Assembly: GCF_016907715.1 (NCBI RefSeq)
Contig: NZ_JAFBCM010000001.1
Location: 6,138,001-6,202,000 of the forward strand
Direction: 5' to 3'
DNA: 64,000 nucleotides
Source: Tenggerimyces flavus
GTDB lineage: Bacteria > Actinomycetota > Actinomycetes > Propionibacteriales > Actinopolymorphaceae
Shown in pieces: positions 1 to 8,692 of the stretch. Both the position numbers and the translations under genes were made by a program. Position 1 is the stretch's first letter, and each line of letters begins with the position of its first letter. The notes under the pieces are model-generated. The model did no database searches. It had not been told where the DNA came from and saw nothing but the letters and a program-made list of their open reading frames with translations.

Positions 1-1866
1 CCCGACCAGCTCGCCGAACATCCGGTTGTACGTCTCGGTCTGCTCGACCGGGTTGGTCCGCTGCAGCCGGGACTTCAGGTCGTTGACCTTCCGCCCGATA
101 GACAGCTCCTGCACGCGGGCGACGAGCGCGCCGGCGTACTTCGGGCCGGGCTCGCCCGTCGAGCGCACCGGCTCGACCGCGAGCGCGGAGACGAGCGAAC
201 GGACGGCGTCGTCGGTGGCCTTGTCCTGCACGTTCGACACCCACACGTCGCTGCCGACCGCGGTGCCTGCTCCCCCGGCCGCGCCGATCGCCTGCCGGAT
301 CGCGACGTACGCCGGGTGGGTGAAGTCGGTGTCCTCGAGCACGTCGAACTCCGGTCCGACGGCGGTCGGCATCTGGATCGCGCACTTGAGCAGCTCGCGC
401 TCGGAGGAGATGCGCGGGTCGTTCGGGTGCGGCATCGGGATCGTCGCCACCGCGACCGGGGCGCCGGCCGTTGCCGGCGCCACGGGGCGCTGGCCCGCGC
501 GGTTGCCGCGGCCCTGCTGCCCCTGACGTCGCGGGTCGGCGGCCCGGCCGACCTCGGCGCGGACCTCCTCCATGTCCATGCCGAGCATGCCGGTGAGCTC
601 GCGGCTGAACGCGGCGACCTTCGCCTTGTCGCGGATCGAGGCGACCAGCGGCGCGGCGGCGCGCAGCGCGTCGACGCGGCCGTCGGCCCGGTCGAGGTCG
701 TAGCGGCGCAGGACGTTCGTCAGCACGAACCGGTAGAGCGGCACTCGTCGCGCGACCAGGTCACGGACCGCGGCGTCGCCCTTCGCCAGGCGCAGGTCGC
801 ACGGGTCGAGGCCGTCCGGCTCGATCGCGACGTACGTCTGGGCGACGAACTGCTGGTCGCCCTCGAACGCCCGCAGCGCCGCCCGTTGCCCGGCCTCGTC
901 GCCGTCGAAGGTGAAGATGACCTCGCCGCGGAACTCGTCGTGGTCGAGCATCAGCCGGCGCATCACCCGGGCGTGGTCCTCGCCGAACGCGGTGCCGCAG
1001 GTCGCGACCGCCGTGGGCACGCCGGCGAGGTGGCAGGCCATCACGTCGGTGTAGCCCTCGACGACCACCGCCTGTGCGCGCTTGGCGATCTCGCGGCGGG
1101 CCAGGTCGACGCCGTACAGCAGCTGGCTCTTGTGGTAGATCGCGGTCTCGGGCGTGTTGAGGTACTTCGCCTCGACCCGGTCGTCGTCGAACAGCCTCCG
1201 CGCGCCGAAGCCCACGACGTCGCCGGACAGCTCGCGGATCGGCCAGAGCAGCCGGCCGCGGAACCGGTCGTACGGGCCGCGCGCGCTGGTCGCGACGAGG
1301 CCGGACGCCTGCAGCTCCTCGTCGTTGAACCCCTTGCCGCGCAGGTGGTCGAGCAACGCGGAGTTGCCGCGCGGCGCGAAGCCAACACTGAACTGCTCGG
1401 CCGCCGCCTTGTCGAAGCCGCGGCTGGACAGGAAGTCGCGGCCCTTGGCGGCGTCGCCCGCGGCGAGCAGCTGCTCCTGGTAGAACTCGGCGGCGATCCG
1501 GTGCGCCTCGACCAGCCGCGCCCGCGTGTTGTGATCGCGCCGCTCCGGCCGCGCGCCGCCGTCCTCGTACCGCAGCTGGACGCCGGCCTTCAGCGCGAGC
1601 CGTTCGACCGCTTCGGCGAACCCGATGCCCTCGATCTTCTGCAGGAACGAGATGACGTCGCCGCCCTCCCCGCAGCCGAAGCAGTGCCAGAACCCGACGT
1701 GCGGACGCACGTTGAACGACGGCGACTTCTCGTCGTGGAACGGGCACAGCCCCTTCATCGACCCGACGCCGGCCTGCTTGAGCGTGACGTACTGCGAGAC
1801 GACCTCGTCGATCCGGGAGCGCTCGCGGACGAGCGCGATGTCCTCGTCCCGGATCCGACCTGCCAT
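1..1866 (-). CDS. dnaG: DNA primase DnaG (3' end beyond window)
   Basis: DnaG makes the RNA primers for DNA replication. The frame is open from ATG 1866 to the window edge (622 codons). The N-terminus carries the CHC2 zinc finger: LCPFHDEKSPSF at about residues 40-51, followed by WHCFGCGEGGD. The TOPRIM core follows, with VVVEGYTDVMA (catalytic Glu) and FTFDGDEAGQ (DxD-type acidic cluster). The last visible residues, LQRTNPVEQTETYNRMF, match the C-terminal helicase-interaction region, so probably only a few tens of residues are missing. It is listed as a CDS cut by the window edge, not a broken gene. Plus-strand ORFs across this stretch are antisense shadows. Confidence 0.97.
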   Translation of the reverse strand, partial: MAGRIRDEDIALVRERSRIDEVVSQYVTLKQAGVGSMKGLCPFHDEKSPSFNVRPHVGFWHCFGCGEGGDVISFLQKIEGIGFAEAVERLALKAGVQLRYEDGGARPERRDHNTRARLVEAHRIAAEFYQEQLLAAGDAAKGRDFLSSRGFDKAAAEQFSVGFAPRGNSALLDHLRGKGFNDEELQASGLVATSARGPYDRFRGRLLWPIRELSGDVVGFGARRLFDDDRVEAKYLNTPETAIYHKSQLLYGVDLARREIAKRAQAVVVEGYTDVMACHLAGVPTAVATCGTAFGEDHARVMRRLMLDHDEFRGEVIFTFDGDEAGQRAALRAFEGDQQFVAQTYVAIEPDGLDPCDLRLAKGDAAVRDLVARRVPLYRFVLTNVLRRYDLDRADGRVDALRAAAPLVASIRDKAKVAAFSRELTGMLGMDMEEVRAEVGRAADPRRQGQQGRGNRAGQRPVAPATAGAPVAVATIPMPHPNDPRISSERELLKCAIQMPTAVGPEFDVLEDTDFTHPAYVAIRQAIGAAGGAGTAVGSDVWVSNVQDKATDDAVRSLVSALAVEPVRSTGEPGPKYAGALVARVQELSIGRKVNDLKSRLQRTNPVEQTETYNRMFGELVG

Positions 1867-1937
1867 GAGTGTGGAGTCTACGACCGCGCCCCACCCGACT
1901 CACCGGCAGCGCTCGGACCTGTGGACGAAGGGTGCCT

Positions 1938-3473
1938 TCAGTGGACGAAGCCGCGCTGCAGCTGACGCAGAGCCTCCCGCCGCTCGGCCTGGTCCTGGCT
2001 CGACGCACCGAACAACCCGCCGTCTTTCGGGCAGTGCAACCCAGCCCGCGGGCGCTTGCCGGTCACCAGGTACGTCGTCACGGTGTTGTTCGCGCACGCG
2101 TTCTCGCCGAACAGGTAGACACCGTGCCCGCCCTGGTCCACCGTCACCAGCCGAGCCTGCCGACCGAAGGCTCGTTTCATCTCCAGCGTTCCCACCAACG
2201 GCGTCGCGGGGTCGCGGAGGTTCTCCACCAGCAGCATCCGGTCAGCAGCCTTGCCGTTCACGCGGACCGGCGGCTCGTACCGTTCCACCGGCCAGAACGC
2301 GCAGGCCCAGATGTTCGCCGCGGCCGGACCGAAGGCCGGACGCGCCAGGCGCTCGCGCTCCACCACCCGCTGGTACGTCGACACCGACTCCGGCCAGTCG
2401 CTGTCGTTGCAGACGACCAGCAACTGGCTCGAGACGTAGTTCTCCAGCGGGTCGATGGCAGCGGCGACCGATGCGGCGGCCGCGGCCGAAGGCGCACGGA
2501 GCAGCTGCTGCCACGCCTGCGCCATCGTCGGGAAGCTCGCGTCGTTGTAGAGCCAACTGAACGTCGCCGCACGGAACAGCGCCCCGTCCACACCCTGGAT
2601 CGGCGTCTGGTCCAGCCGCGCGGCGAGCGAGAAGTACGTCCGGCGCACCTGCCCAGGCGTCGCGCCGAGCTCGTACGTCGCGTCCCGTGCCGCGGCCCAC
2701 TTCGCGAAATCGGGGAACCGGATGTCGAAGCCGGTCGCGAACCACCGCGACCCCTGGTAGTCCAGCCCAGCCGGCCCGGTCACCGAGTCCAGCACGACCC
2801 GGTCGACGCGCGACGGGAACATCGACGCGTACGCGGCGCCCAGGTAGGACCCGTACGACACCCCGAAGTAGGAGATCTTCGACTCGCCGAGCGCGACCCG
2901 GATCCGGTCCATGTCGCGCGCCGTGTTCGACGTGTTGACGAACGGCAGCAGCGCACCCGTCGAGGATGCCGCGCACTGCGCGGGCAGCGGCTTCAGCGCC
3001 TCGGCGTGGGCGGCTACGTCGGCAGGGTTCCGCGCGTACGGCGGCACGTTCGACTGGACCTCCGCCGGCGGGATGTCGCAGGTGACCGGCGTGCTCTCCC
3101 CCGTACCCCGCGGGTCGAAGCCGATCAGGTCGTAGGTGTCCATCACGCTGACCGGCAGCCCGAGGCTCACCAGGTCCAGCGGCATCGTCTGCCCCGGCCC
3201 GCCGGGACCACCCGGGTTGACCAGCAGCACGCCGCGCCGCTTCGCCGGGTTCGTCGAACGGAGCCGCGACACCGCGACCTCGATCGTCTTCCCGTCCGGC
3301 TTGCGGTAGTCCAGCGGCACGGGGATCTTCGCGCACTCCTGGCCGATCGAGCCGCCCGGCTCGGGACACGGCTTCCAGGTGATCGAGTCGGCCGCGGCCG
3401 CTGGCAGGGCCGGCAACAACCCGACCACCAACGCTCCCACGGCGGCAGCCACCGCACCCACACGTCCGCGCAT
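1938..3473 (-). CDS. Secreted alpha/beta hydrolase, tripeptidyl aminopeptidase-like
   Basis: 511 aa from ATG 3473, chosen because GGGAGG lies 8 nt upstream; an in-frame start 39 nt earlier would spoil the signal peptide. The N-terminus MRGRVGAVAAAVGALVVG...ALPAAAA is a Sec signal. The mature part has the alpha/beta-hydrolase oxyanion motif NPGGPGGPG, DPRGTGES, the nucleophile elbow GVSYGSYLG (Ser), a C-terminal NLRDPATP (Asp) and GGHGVYLF (His). This order fits the secreted tripeptidyl aminopeptidase/proline iminopeptidase-like family (SlpD/E type) that trims peptides outside the cell. It lies 72 nt upstream of dnaG on the same strand. Substrate is inferred from family only. Confidence 0.9.
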   Translation of the reverse strand: MRGRVGAVAAAVGALVVGLLPALPAAAADSITWKPCPEPGGSIGQECAKIPVPLDYRKPDGKTIEVAVSRLRSTNPAKRRGVLLVNPGGPGGPGQTMPLDLVSLGLPVSVMDTYDLIGFDPRGTGESTPVTCDIPPAEVQSNVPPYARNPADVAAHAEALKPLPAQCAASSTGALLPFVNTSNTARDMDRIRVALGESKISYFGVSYGSYLGAAYASMFPSRVDRVVLDSVTGPAGLDYQGSRWFATGFDIRFPDFAKWAAARDATYELGATPGQVRRTYFSLAARLDQTPIQGVDGALFRAATFSWLYNDASFPTMAQAWQQLLRAPSAAAAASVAAAIDPLENYVSSQLLVVCNDSDWPESVSTYQRVVERERLARPAFGPAAANIWACAFWPVERYEPPVRVNGKAADRMLLVENLRDPATPLVGTLEMKRAFGRQARLVTVDQGGHGVYLFGENACANNTVTTYLVTGKRPRAGLHCPKDGGLFGASSQDQAERREALRQLQRGFVH

Positions 3474-3637
3474 GTCCCTGTCCTCCCGTAGCCCTGACCT
3501 GACCTTCGTCACCCTAGGTTCGGGTCCCGGCCGGGCGGCTCGACCGCGCGGACGAACGCGGGCTCCTCCTTTGGTACCTGTCGGTTCCTACCTATCGGCA
3601 GGGGCAGGCCGGCAACGGTCCGTCGTACTGTCTCCGG

Positions 3638-5326
3638 GTGACGTCCGAGCGAACCGAGCTCGCCGGCAGGCGACGGCTTTGGCCGCGCTGGCCGGCCTTC
3701 ACGCGCGCGGAAGTCCTCGGCGACCTGCCGCTCGCCGCCGTTCTCGTGATCTGCTCGATGACCGAGGCGTACGTCAGCACCAGCACCGAGCGGTCCTCCC
3801 ACGTTCCGCTGCCGGCGGCGATGACCATCGGCGCGATCCTCGCGATCGGCGTCGTCGTCCTCCGCCGCCGCGCCCCGATCCTCGCTCTCGCCCTGCCGTC
3901 GTTGATCGGAACCTGGTTCGGCGTGGGGTACGTCCTCAGCCTGTTCGCCGCGTACCACCTCGGATACCGGGTGCTGAAGACCTGGAAGGTCGTCCTCGCG
4001 ACCGTCCTGATCGGCATGCTGCCCACCGTTCTCGAATGGTGGTTGGTGATCCGGCAGCTCGGTCCCGAGTACAACCTCGGGATGATCATGGTCTTCACCG
4101 TGATCTTCACCGTGGTGCCGACGTTGATCGGGCGGTACGCCCGCCAACGCGTCGCGCTGAACGAGGCGGGCTGGGAGCAGGCGAGGCGGCTCGAACGCGA
4201 GCACCAGATGGTCGTCGAGCAGACCAAGCTGCGCGAACGTTCCCGCATCGCCCAGGACATGCACGACTCCCTCGGCCACGAGCTCAGCCTGATCGCCTTG
4301 CAGGCAGGCGCATTGGAGCTCGACCCCGAGCTGCCCGACCGGCAGCACGAGACGGCGAGGCTGCTCCGTACGACCACCGCCGACGCCGTCAACCGGCTGC
4401 ACGAGATCGTCGGCGTCCTCCGCGACACCACCGACCCCGCACCGACCGAGCCCGCCGCCGAAGGGGTCTCCGCGCTCGTCGACCGGGCAGCGGCGTCCGG
4501 CGTCGCGGTGACGTACGACGAGTCCGACGACGGGACCGGCGACCGCAACCTGTCGGCCATGACGGACCGCGCGATCTATCGCGTCGTCCAGGAGTCGTTG
4601 ACGAACGCGACCAAGCACGCGGCGGGCGCCGACGTCACCGTACGGCTGAACTACAACGCCGACGACGTGGTCGTCGAGGTCGACAACGCCGCCGGCGCGG
4701 CGATTGGCTCACGTGCACAGGAGAACGGTGGCGGGCGCGGCCTGATCGGACTCGCCGAGCGGGTCCGGCTCGCCGGCGGACGGCTGACCGTGGGGCCACG
4801 CGAGGGCGGCGGGTTCAGTGTCAAGGCCAGGTTGCCGCTCCGGGTCGGCAGCGCGATCGCCGCCGACGAGCCGCCGCGGTTGGGCAACCTGCCCCGACTC
4901 GAGCCCTCGTCGGAGGAGATCGCCAGGTTCGCCGACTATCCGTCGGCCGTCGCCAGGCTGCGGCGCAGCTTCTGGTTCAAGCTGGTCGCGCCGATCCTCG
5001 GCCTCGCGGTGTTCGCTGTCGTCTACCTGTTCTACACCGGCCTGCAGATGGCGACCGTGCATCCCGACCCGTTCCAGTCGTTGCGGGACGGCCAGTCGCA
5101 GGAGTCGGCGCAGGACGTCCTGCCGCCGGGAAACCCGGACCCACCGGCCGACTTCGGGCCGATCGAGGCGGAGCCCAAGGGGCAGGACTGCCGCTACTAC
5201 AGCCCGCGCAACGGTCCGTGGTGGGACTTCTCGCGGTACGTGGGAGGCCAGCTCTACCGGGTCTGCTACGCCGACGGGAAGCTCGCCTCGCACGTGATCC
5301 TCCGTCAGACCAAGGCTTCTCAATGA
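3638..5326 (+). CDS. NarL-family sensor histidine kinase with extra C-terminal membrane segment
   Basis: 562 aa from GTG 3638, preceded by TACTGT six nt upstream (likely leaderless). The N-terminal third has several hydrophobic helices. A coiled linker is followed by the HisKA_3 box RIAQDMHDSLGHELSL (phospho-acceptor His), then the HATPase N box ESLTNATKHA and glycine motif GGGRGLIGLAERV. Unusually for this family the ATPase domain is followed by about 170 more residues: another transmembrane helix (LVAPILGLAVFAVVYLF) and a polar, Cys-containing tail. That would put the tail outside the cell if the topology is as drawn. It is cotranscribed with the response regulator downstream. Confidence 0.93.
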   Translation: MTSERTELAGRRRLWPRWPAFTRAEVLGDLPLAAVLVICSMTEAYVSTSTERSSHVPLPAAMTIGAILAIGVVVLRRRAPILALALPSLIGTWFGVGYVLSLFAAYHLGYRVLKTWKVVLATVLIGMLPTVLEWWLVIRQLGPEYNLGMIMVFTVIFTVVPTLIGRYARQRVALNEAGWEQARRLEREHQMVVEQTKLRERSRIAQDMHDSLGHELSLIALQAGALELDPELPDRQHETARLLRTTTADAVNRLHEIVGVLRDTTDPAPTEPAAEGVSALVDRAAASGVAVTYDESDDGTGDRNLSAMTDRAIYRVVQESLTNATKHAAGADVTVRLNYNADDVVVEVDNAAGAAIGSRAQENGGGRGLIGLAERVRLAGGRLTVGPREGGGFSVKARLPLRVGSAIAADEPPRLGNLPRLEPSSEEIARFADYPSAVARLRRSFWFKLVAPILGLAVFAVVYLFYTGLQMATVHPDPFQSLRDGQSQESAQDVLPPGNPDPPADFGPIEAEPKGQDCRYYSPRNGPWWDFSRYVGGQLYRVCYADGKLASHVILRQTKASQ

Positions 5327-5340
5327 GAGTGAGGAGAGAA

Positions 5341-6003
5341 GTGACTATTCGGGTGGTACTGGCCGACGACGAGACGATGATCCGCGCCGGGGTCAAGGCG
5401 ATCCTCGGCACCGAGCCGTCGATCGAGGTGGTCGCGGAGGGCGCGAACGGGCACGAGGCCGTCGAGCTCGTCCGCAGCCACCGGCCGGACGTCGTGCTGC
5501 TCGACATCCGGATGCCCGGCCTCGACGGTCTGGCCGCGGCGGCGGAGATCCGCAAGGTGCGGCCGGAGACCGCGGTCGTGATGCTGACGACGTTCGGCGA
5601 GGACGCGTACGTCGCGCGCGCCCTGTCCAGTGGCGCGAACGGGTTCCTGCTGAAGGCGAGCGACCCGCGCGAGCTGATCGCCGCCGTACGCGCCGTGGCC
5701 GACGGTGCCGCGTACCTCTCCCCCACGGTCGCCCGGCAGGTGATCAACCAGCTCTCCGGGACCGCGTACGCGCGCGGTGAGGAGGCACGCGCGCTGCTCG
5801 GCCAGCTCACCGACCGCGAACGCGAGGTGCTGGCACTTGTCGGACAAGGGCTGTCCAACGCCGAGATCGCCCGTAGGCTGCATCTCGTCGAGGGGACGGT
5901 GAAGAGCTACGTGAGTACGATCCTCACCCGGCTCGACGCCAAGAACCGCGTCCAGGCGGCGATCCTCGCCTACGAGGCTGGGCTCGTGGACCGAGACGCC
6001 TGA
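5341..6003 (+). CDS. NarL/FixJ-type response regulator
   Basis: 220 aa from GTG 5341, with GAGGAG just upstream; an in-frame ATG at 5323 overlapping the kinase stop is the alternative. The receiver domain has the acidic pair DD at 9-10, phospho-acceptor Asp55 (VVLLDIRMPG) and the Lys of LLKASDP. The C-terminal LuxR helix-turn-helix reads LTDREREVLALVGQGLSNAE and ends GTVKSYVSTILTRL. It is the partner of the kinase encoded directly upstream. Targets are unknown; the ABC exporter genes 1 kb downstream are candidates because such pairs often control drug-export ABC-2 systems. Confidence 0.95.
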   Translation: MTIRVVLADDETMIRAGVKAILGTEPSIEVVAEGANGHEAVELVRSHRPDVVLLDIRMPGLDGLAAAAEIRKVRPETAVVMLTTFGEDAYVARALSSGANGFLLKASDPRELIAAVRAVADGAAYLSPTVARQVINQLSGTAYARGEEARALLGQLTDREREVLALVGQGLSNAEIARRLHLVEGTVKSYVSTILTRLDAKNRVQAAILAYEAGLVDRDA

Positions 6004-6091
6004 TCCGACCGGTTCCGGGCGTGTCGTTGAACCGAACGCCGTCTCCATCCGATGCAGTCAGTGGTGGACTCCATCCTCTGGGGAGACGCGA

Positions 6092-6988
6092 ATGACGGAG
6101 ATCAAGAAGTATCTGGCCGAAGAGGTCGCCGAGGACCTCGCGGACGGCATCATCTCGCGGCGTGAGGCTGTGCGCCGGCTGGGGCTGATGGGTGTCTCGG
6201 GAGCGGCGGCGACGGGGTTGTTGGCGACGTTCGCCGCGGGTGAGGCGGCAGCCGCGCCGACCGTGCACGCGAGCGGCAAGCGGGTCACGAGCTGGGCGCC
6301 GGTGGCCCGCGAGCCGATCACGTTCGCGGGACCGCGCGTCCCGCTGATGGGGGTCTGGTCGCCCGCGGCCAAGGCCCGCGGCGGGGTGCTGGTCATCCAC
6401 GAGAACCGCGGCCTGACCGTCCACATCCAGACGATCGCCGGGCGGCTCGCGGCGAGCGGCTACTCCGCGCTCGCCCTGGACCTGCTGTCCGAGGAGGGCG
6501 GCACCGGCGCGTTCCCGGGCGAGGCCGAGGTCGCGGCGAAGCTGTCGGAGATCTCCGCGACCAACCCGGGACGGTTCGTCGAGGACATGAAGGCGGCGGT
6601 CAGCGAGCTCAAGCGGCGCGTACGCGGCAAGAAGCTCGCGGCGATCGGGTTCTGCTTCGGCGGCGCGATGGTCTGGCAGCTGCTCGCCTCGGGCGAGCCA
6701 CGGCTCGCCGCGGCGGCCCCGTTCTACGGCCCGTTCCCCGAGGGCGGCGATCTGCGGGGCTCCGGTGCCGACGTGCTCGGCGTGTTCGGCGGCCTCGACG
6801 CGCGGGTGAACGCGACGCTGCCCGCGGCCAAGGCGGCGTTGGAGAAGGCCAGGCTGGACTATGAGCTGCTCACGTTCACCGAGGCGGACCACGCGTTCTT
6901 CAACGACACGGGGGCGCGGTTCAACCCGCACGCCGCGACCGAGGCCTGGCGCCGGACCATCGGTTGGTTCGACGACGCGCGGAAGTAG
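6092..6988 (+). CDS. Dienelactone hydrolase family protein with N-terminal export-like segment
   Basis: 298 aa, ATG preceded by GGGGAG at a good distance. A polar N-terminus leads to SRREAVRRLGLMG and a hydrophobic Ala/Gly stretch ending in AAAAP, resembling a Tat signal; export is therefore likely but not certain. The core is an alpha/beta hydrolase of the DLH family: VLVIHENRGL strand-loop, Cys nucleophile in IGFCFGGAM, Asp in GGLDARVN, and His in ADHAFFND. The family opens dienelactones or related cyclic esters; the true substrate cannot be read from sequence. Confidence 0.9.
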   Translation: MTEIKKYLAEEVAEDLADGIISRREAVRRLGLMGVSGAAATGLLATFAAGEAAAAPTVHASGKRVTSWAPVAREPITFAGPRVPLMGVWSPAAKARGGVLVIHENRGLTVHIQTIAGRLAASGYSALALDLLSEEGGTGAFPGEAEVAAKLSEISATNPGRFVEDMKAAVSELKRRVRGKKLAAIGFCFGGAMVWQLLASGEPRLAAAAPFYGPFPEGGDLRGSGADVLGVFGGLDARVNATLPAAKAALEKARLDYELLTFTEADHAFFNDTGARFNPHAATEAWRRTIGWFDDARK

Positions 6989-7060
6989 TGACCAAAGTCA
7001 GTCCAAGGGATCACTTTCGCGGCTGACGCGACGAGGTGGGCTCGCCGTAGCGTTTCGGGC

Positions 7061-7960
7061 ATGATCACCATTCGTGGGTTGACGAAACGCTACGGCGCCA
7101 CCGTCGCCGTCGACAACCTGTCGTTCGACGTACGGCCCGGGCAGGTCACCGGCTTCCTCGGGCCGAACGGCGCGGGCAAGTCGACGACGATGCGTGCGGT
7201 CCTCGGCCTCGACCGGCCGACCGATGGGCAAACGCTGATTGACGGTCGCCCGTACCGCTCGCTTCGCGAACCCCTGCGATCGATTGGAGCGCTGCTCGAG
7301 GCGAAGGCGGTGCATCCGCGCCGCAGCGCTGCGGACCATCTGAAGGCGCTGGCGCAGAGCAACGGCATCGCGCAAGGCCGGGTTGACGAGGTCCTCGGAC
7401 TCGTCGGGCTGTCCCAGGTCGCCGGGCGGCGGGTGGGTCAGTTCTCGCTCGGGATGTCCCAGCGGCTGGGCATCGCCTCCGCGCTGCTCGGCGACCCGCC
7501 GATCGTGATGTTCGACGAGCCGGTGAACGGGCTCGACCCGGACGGCATCCGGTGGGTGCGCGAGCTGATGCGCGGGCTCGCCGCCGAGGGGCGGACGGTA
7601 TTCGTCTCCAGCCATCTGATGAGCGAGATGGAGGACACCGCGGATCATCTTGTGGTCATCGGGCGAGGGCGGCTGGTCGTGGACGCGCCGATCGCGGACG
7701 TCATCTCGGAGAGCTCGCACACGATGGTGCGAGTGCGTACGCCGGAGGCGGCGAAGCTGGGCGCCTTGCTTGGGTCTTCCGGTGGTGTGCAGGTCTCTTC
7801 CCCGGAGGAGCTGCTCGTGTCGGGGCTGTCGACCGACGAGATCGGCGATGTCGCGTACGACAACGGCATCCGCCTGCACGAACTCGCGCTCCGCGAGGCC
7901 TCGCTGGAGCAGGCGTACTTGGAGCTCAGCCGCGAACACCTCGACTACACAGGAGCCTGA
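7061..7960 (+). CDS. ABC transporter ATP-binding protein (ABC-2 exporter type)
   Basis: 299 aa ATPase. Walker A is GPNGAGKST, the signature region is FSLGMSQRLGIA, Walker B is PIVMFDEP, and the switch His is in VSSHLMSEME. The C-terminal extension of about 80 residues after the switch is typical of bacitracin/daunorubicin-type exporter ATPases. TAGCGT lies 7 nt before the ATG, so the message may be leaderless. The stop is 3 nt before the permease gene, so the two form an operon. Substrate unknown. Confidence 0.95.
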   Translation: MITIRGLTKRYGATVAVDNLSFDVRPGQVTGFLGPNGAGKSTTMRAVLGLDRPTDGQTLIDGRPYRSLREPLRSIGALLEAKAVHPRRSAADHLKALAQSNGIAQGRVDEVLGLVGLSQVAGRRVGQFSLGMSQRLGIASALLGDPPIVMFDEPVNGLDPDGIRWVRELMRGLAAEGRTVFVSSHLMSEMEDTADHLVVIGRGRLVVDAPIADVISESSHTMVRVRTPEAAKLGALLGSSGGVQVSSPEELLVSGLSTDEIGDVAYDNGIRLHELALREASLEQAYLELSREHLDYTGA

Positions 7961-7963
7961 CTC

Positions 7964-8692
7964 ATGTTGCTACGTACTGTGCGCGCCGAATGGACGAAGC
8001 TGTGGTCGCTGCGGTCCACGGTCGCCTGCGCGTTGGTGACCGTGGTGCTGACGGTCGGGATCACGGCTTTGCTGAGCTGGGCGATGGCTTCCGGGAACGC
8101 CGGTGAGGGTGCTTCCGCTTCGGCCGCAGAGCTGGCTTCGGTGGGTGCCACGTTCGGGCAGTTCGGGCTGCTTGCCCTTGCGGCGTTGGTGATCACGTCG
8201 GAGTTCGCGAACGGCTCGATCCGCGTGACGCTCGCCGCGACGCCGTCGCGGTGGCGGCTGGTCACGGCGAAGGCCGTGGTGGTCGCGGTCGTGACGTTCG
8301 TCAGCGCGCTGGTCGCGGTGGTCCTGGCGACGCTCGTCGCGGCGCCGATCCTCGGAGTCTCGGCAACGTCCGTACTGCCCTCGGGCGCGAAGGCCGCGGC
8401 GGCGATGACGCTGATGGGGCTGGTCGTCCTCGGCATGGGCGCGCTGCTGCGAAGCACGGCGGGAACGATCGTGACCGCGGTCGCGATGCTGTTCGCGCCG
8501 CTGATCATCGGCGGCGTGGTGTCGAATCGCGTGGTCCGTACCGTGCTCGACTACCTGCCCGCCGGCCTGTCCGACGGCATCACCTCGGCGAAGGACGCCT
8601 ACGCACCCGGCCTCGCCGCGACGCTGTTGGCCGTCTGGGCAGTCGTCCTCCTCGCCAGCGGCGGCCTGGCGCTCGCCCGCCGGGACAGCTAG
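7964..8692 (+). CDS. ABC-2 type transporter permease
   Basis: 242 aa. The amphipathic start MLLRTVRAEWTKLWSLRST followed by a long hydrophobic helix is the usual N-terminus of ABC-2 permeases. Five to six hydrophobic segments follow, including the LLALAALVITSEFANGSIRV element (transmembrane helix then conserved polar S-E-F-x-N-G-S loop). It begins 3 nt after the ATPase gene and is its membrane partner. Its stop codon TAG (8690-8692) overlaps the stop of the convergent dGTPase gene through a shared CTAG. Confidence 0.93.
   Translation: MLLRTVRAEWTKLWSLRSTVACALVTVVLTVGITALLSWAMASGNAGEGASASAAELASVGATFGQFGLLALAALVITSEFANGSIRVTLAATPSRWRLVTAKAVVVAVVTFVSALVAVVLATLVAAPILGVSATSVLPSGAKAAAAMTLMGLVVLGMGALLRSTAGTIVTAVAMLFAPLIIGGVVSNRVVRTVLDYLPAGLSDGITSAKDAYAPGLAATLLAVWAVVLLASGGLALARRDS

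Noticed and set aside
1926-1950. Terminator hairpin GAAGGGTGCCTTC at the end of the hydrolase gene
   Set aside because: The stem is only 5 bp and overlaps the stop codon; no T-run follows, so it is not supported as a terminator.
316-1965. Long plus-strand ORF (549 codons) opposite dnaG
   Set aside because: It is an antisense shadow of dnaG in GC-rich DNA: composition is Arg/Ala/Val/Leu-rich with no domain, and the minus frame carries unmistakable primase motifs.
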